From Streptomyces sp. ISL-87 (GTDB taxonomy: Bacteria > Actinomycetota > Actinomycetes > Streptomycetales > Streptomycetaceae), in contig NZ_JAGGOY010000100.1 in the NCBI RefSeq assembly GCF_018614095.1, positions 1 through 33,146 on the forward strand: a DNA stretch of 33,146 bases, written 5' to 3'. Below are positions 32,156 through 33,146 of this stretch, in pieces. A model generated the notes under the pieces. The model ran no database searches, was not told the DNA's origin, and saw only the letters and a list, made by a program, of their open reading frames with translations. The translations under genes and the position numbers were made by a program. The number at the start of each line of letters is the position of its first letter. Positions within the stretch are counted from its first letter, which is position 1.

Positions 32156-32300
32156 ACACGGTCCGGGCACTCCCCGACCCGCCACCCTTGCCAGGACCGA
32201 CCACACCGGCGCGCAGACACGCGTCCGGACACCCCCCCCAACCGCCACCCTCGCGAAAGCCGACCGCACCGGCGCGTAGACACGGGTCCGGGCACCCCCC
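32125..32300. repeat. 62-base tandem repeat derived from the transferase 3' end
   Basis: Copies start at 32125, 32186 and 32249 (61, 63 and about 52 bases). Each contains CCGACC-CACCGGCGCG, AGACACG and GTCCGG-CAC elements. The first copy is the coding end and TAG of the phosphopantetheinyl transferase; the others are non-coding. Copies differ at several positions, so the duplication is not recent. Confidence 0.85.
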
Positions 32301-32610
32301 TTGAACTCCGCCACCGCGCACATCCCGCACGGCTCCTGCGTACTGCACAAGGTGGCGGCGCCGGGGTCCCGCCCCCGGCCGCGCCGCCCCCAGCGCGTTC
32401 ATCTCGGCGTGCGCCAGCGGAGACCCCCGCAGCGGTCCCGCCCCCGGGCCCCCTCCTCGTGTGCCTCATTGGGTCCCTCGCAGAGCACCGCACCGCACCG
32501 CCCCGTCCCCGTCCCCGTCCGCGTCCGCGTCCGCCAGTACCGCCCCCACCGCCAGGCCACCGGCGGCCTGCGCCTCGTAGGCAAGCCCGAGGGTCTCGTA
32601 CCGCCTATGG
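32300..32610 (-). pseudogene. Nucleoside (CMP/dCMP-type) deaminase remnant with several frameshifts
   Basis: On the minus strand pieces of one deaminase appear in successive frames: YETLGLAYEAQAAGGLAVGA followed by VLADADADGDGDG; then CEGPNEAHEEGARGRDR; then SPLAHAEMNALGAARPG with the zinc-binding His and catalytic Glu; then STQEPCGMCAVAEFKG with the two zinc cysteines. Order and motifs are those of zinc-dependent nucleoside deaminases (HAE and PCxxC). At least three frame changes separate the pieces, and sequence past AEFKG is lost where the tandem repeat begins. A degenerate DADGDG repeat (32505-32530) adds further damage. Confidence 0.8.
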
Positions 32611-32676
32611 CGCCGCCCGCCACGCCGCGCCGAAATCGAACTCCCCCTGTCCCGTCCGCGCATTATCGTGACGGCC

Positions 32677-33126
32677 ATGGACATCCGCCCCGCCCTCACC
32701 GTCGCCGAGCTCCAGGCCGCCGAAGGCCTCTTCGACGGCCCCGCCCGCCTGGACTGGTGCGAGCGCTTCCTCGACGCGCCGGGGCACCTGATGCTCATCG
32801 CCTACGTCGACGGCGTGCCCGCCGGCATGGTCTCCGGCGTCGAGATGAGCCACCCCGACAAGGGCACCGAGATGTGCCTGTACGAGCTCTCGGTCGACGA
32901 GGGCTACCGCCGCCGCGGCATCGGCCGCGCCCTGGCCGAGGCGCTCGCCGACGAGGCCCGGGCACGCGGCTGTTACGGCATGTGGGTGGGCGTGGACACC
33001 GACGACGAGGCCGCCCTCGCCACCTACGCCGCCTCCGGCGCACGCGACGAAGGCCTCTTTGCGATGCGCGGCTGGGCCATCACGCCCGAGCCCAAGCCCA
33101 AGCCCACGTCCGCGTCCACTCCCTAG
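32677..33126 (+). CDS. GNAT N-acetyltransferase (AAC(3)-I-like)
   Basis: 149 aa from the ATG at 32677; a GTG at 32668 would add three residues. There is no SD sequence; CATTAT at 32661-32666 could be a -10 box, giving a very short leader. The GNAT core is clear: LMLIAYVDGVPAGMVSG, MCLYELSVDEGYRRRGIGRA with the acetyl-CoA-binding RRxGIGR loop, and ALATYAASGARDEG near the end. The LYELSV and MWVGVDTDDEAALATY pattern is close to the aminoglycoside 3-N-acetyltransferase I group, but resistance cannot be assumed. The C-terminal tail is a PKPKPTS-type repeat. Confidence 0.88.
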   Translation: MDIRPALTVAELQAAEGLFDGPARLDWCERFLDAPGHLMLIAYVDGVPAGMVSGVEMSHPDKGTEMCLYELSVDEGYRRRGIGRALAEALADEARARGCYGMWVGVDTDDEAALATYAASGARDEGLFAMRGWAITPEPKPKPTSASTP

Positions 33127-33146
33127 CCCCCGCCCCTGCCCCCGCC

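Noticed and set aside
31418..32350. 310-codon minus-strand frame
   Set aside because: Mostly antisense to the phosphopantetheinyl transferase; only its first residues (STQEPCGMC) belong to a real gene, the deaminase remnant annotated separately.

Overview
The window is a very GC-rich actinobacterial chromosome segment, almost certainly Streptomyces. The evidence is strong third-position GC bias, GTG/TTG starts, a dynA-dynB-ssbB sporulation cluster, a Streptomyces-type secreted phospholipase A2, a TQXA-type surface protein, DUF397 and pRiA4b ORF-3 family genes, and an integrase of the actinomycete tyrosine recombinase type.

Layout. (i) 1-661 is gene-free and repetitive. (ii) 662-8589 is a minus-strand block: a PAP2 phosphatase/diacylglycerol kinase fusion interrupted by a low-complexity insert, a 670-base repeat desert containing a 21-G homopolymer, a TQXA-type surface protein that has lost its thioester cysteine, a short SSB (SsbB type), and two dynamin-like GTPases (DynB, DynA). 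(iii) 8913-8985 is tRNA-Arg(UCU). A 35-base identical copy of its 3' half recurs at 17165, and the same kind of terminator hairpin follows each copy. The 8.2 kb between the copies reads as a decayed integrative element. It carries a broken integrase, broken DUF397, ATPase and SWIM-protein pieces, a pRiA4b ORF-3-like protein, an apparently intact three-gene operon (WXG100-like protein / DUF1023 hydrolase / lipoprotein), a frameshifted IS5-type transposase and an ASCH protein. (iv) 17200-19460, just outside the right repeat, is a mosaic of gene fragments: a winged-helix regulator, an N-terminally clipped peptide deformylase, an ABC permease tail, and a sensor kinase collapsed onto its response regulator.

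(v) 19543-23986 is a minus-strand block with an NfeD-like protein, a flotillin and two related membrane-anchored secreted proteins. (vi) 24331-25141 is a frameshifted WXG-like gene translationally coupled to a lipoprotein, a damaged relative of the operon in the island. (vii) 25630-27531 pairs a flavohemoprotein with a PNPOx-fold protein, probably for nitric oxide or oxidative stress. (viii) 27586-33126 carries an MFS exporter, secreted phospholipase A2, a small secreted protein, an alpha/beta hydrolase divergent from a 4'-phosphopantetheinyl transferase, a heavily frameshifted nucleoside deaminase remnant, and a GNAT acetyltransferase.

The main stories are the tRNA-Arg island with its ring of broken genes, the TQXA protein with glutamate where the reactive cysteine should be, and several expansions of short GC-rich repeats inside and next to genes. 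No clearly new multi-gene defence or biosynthetic system was found. Many of the broken genes differ from an intact frame by one base, so assembly error must be excluded before calling all of them biological decay.
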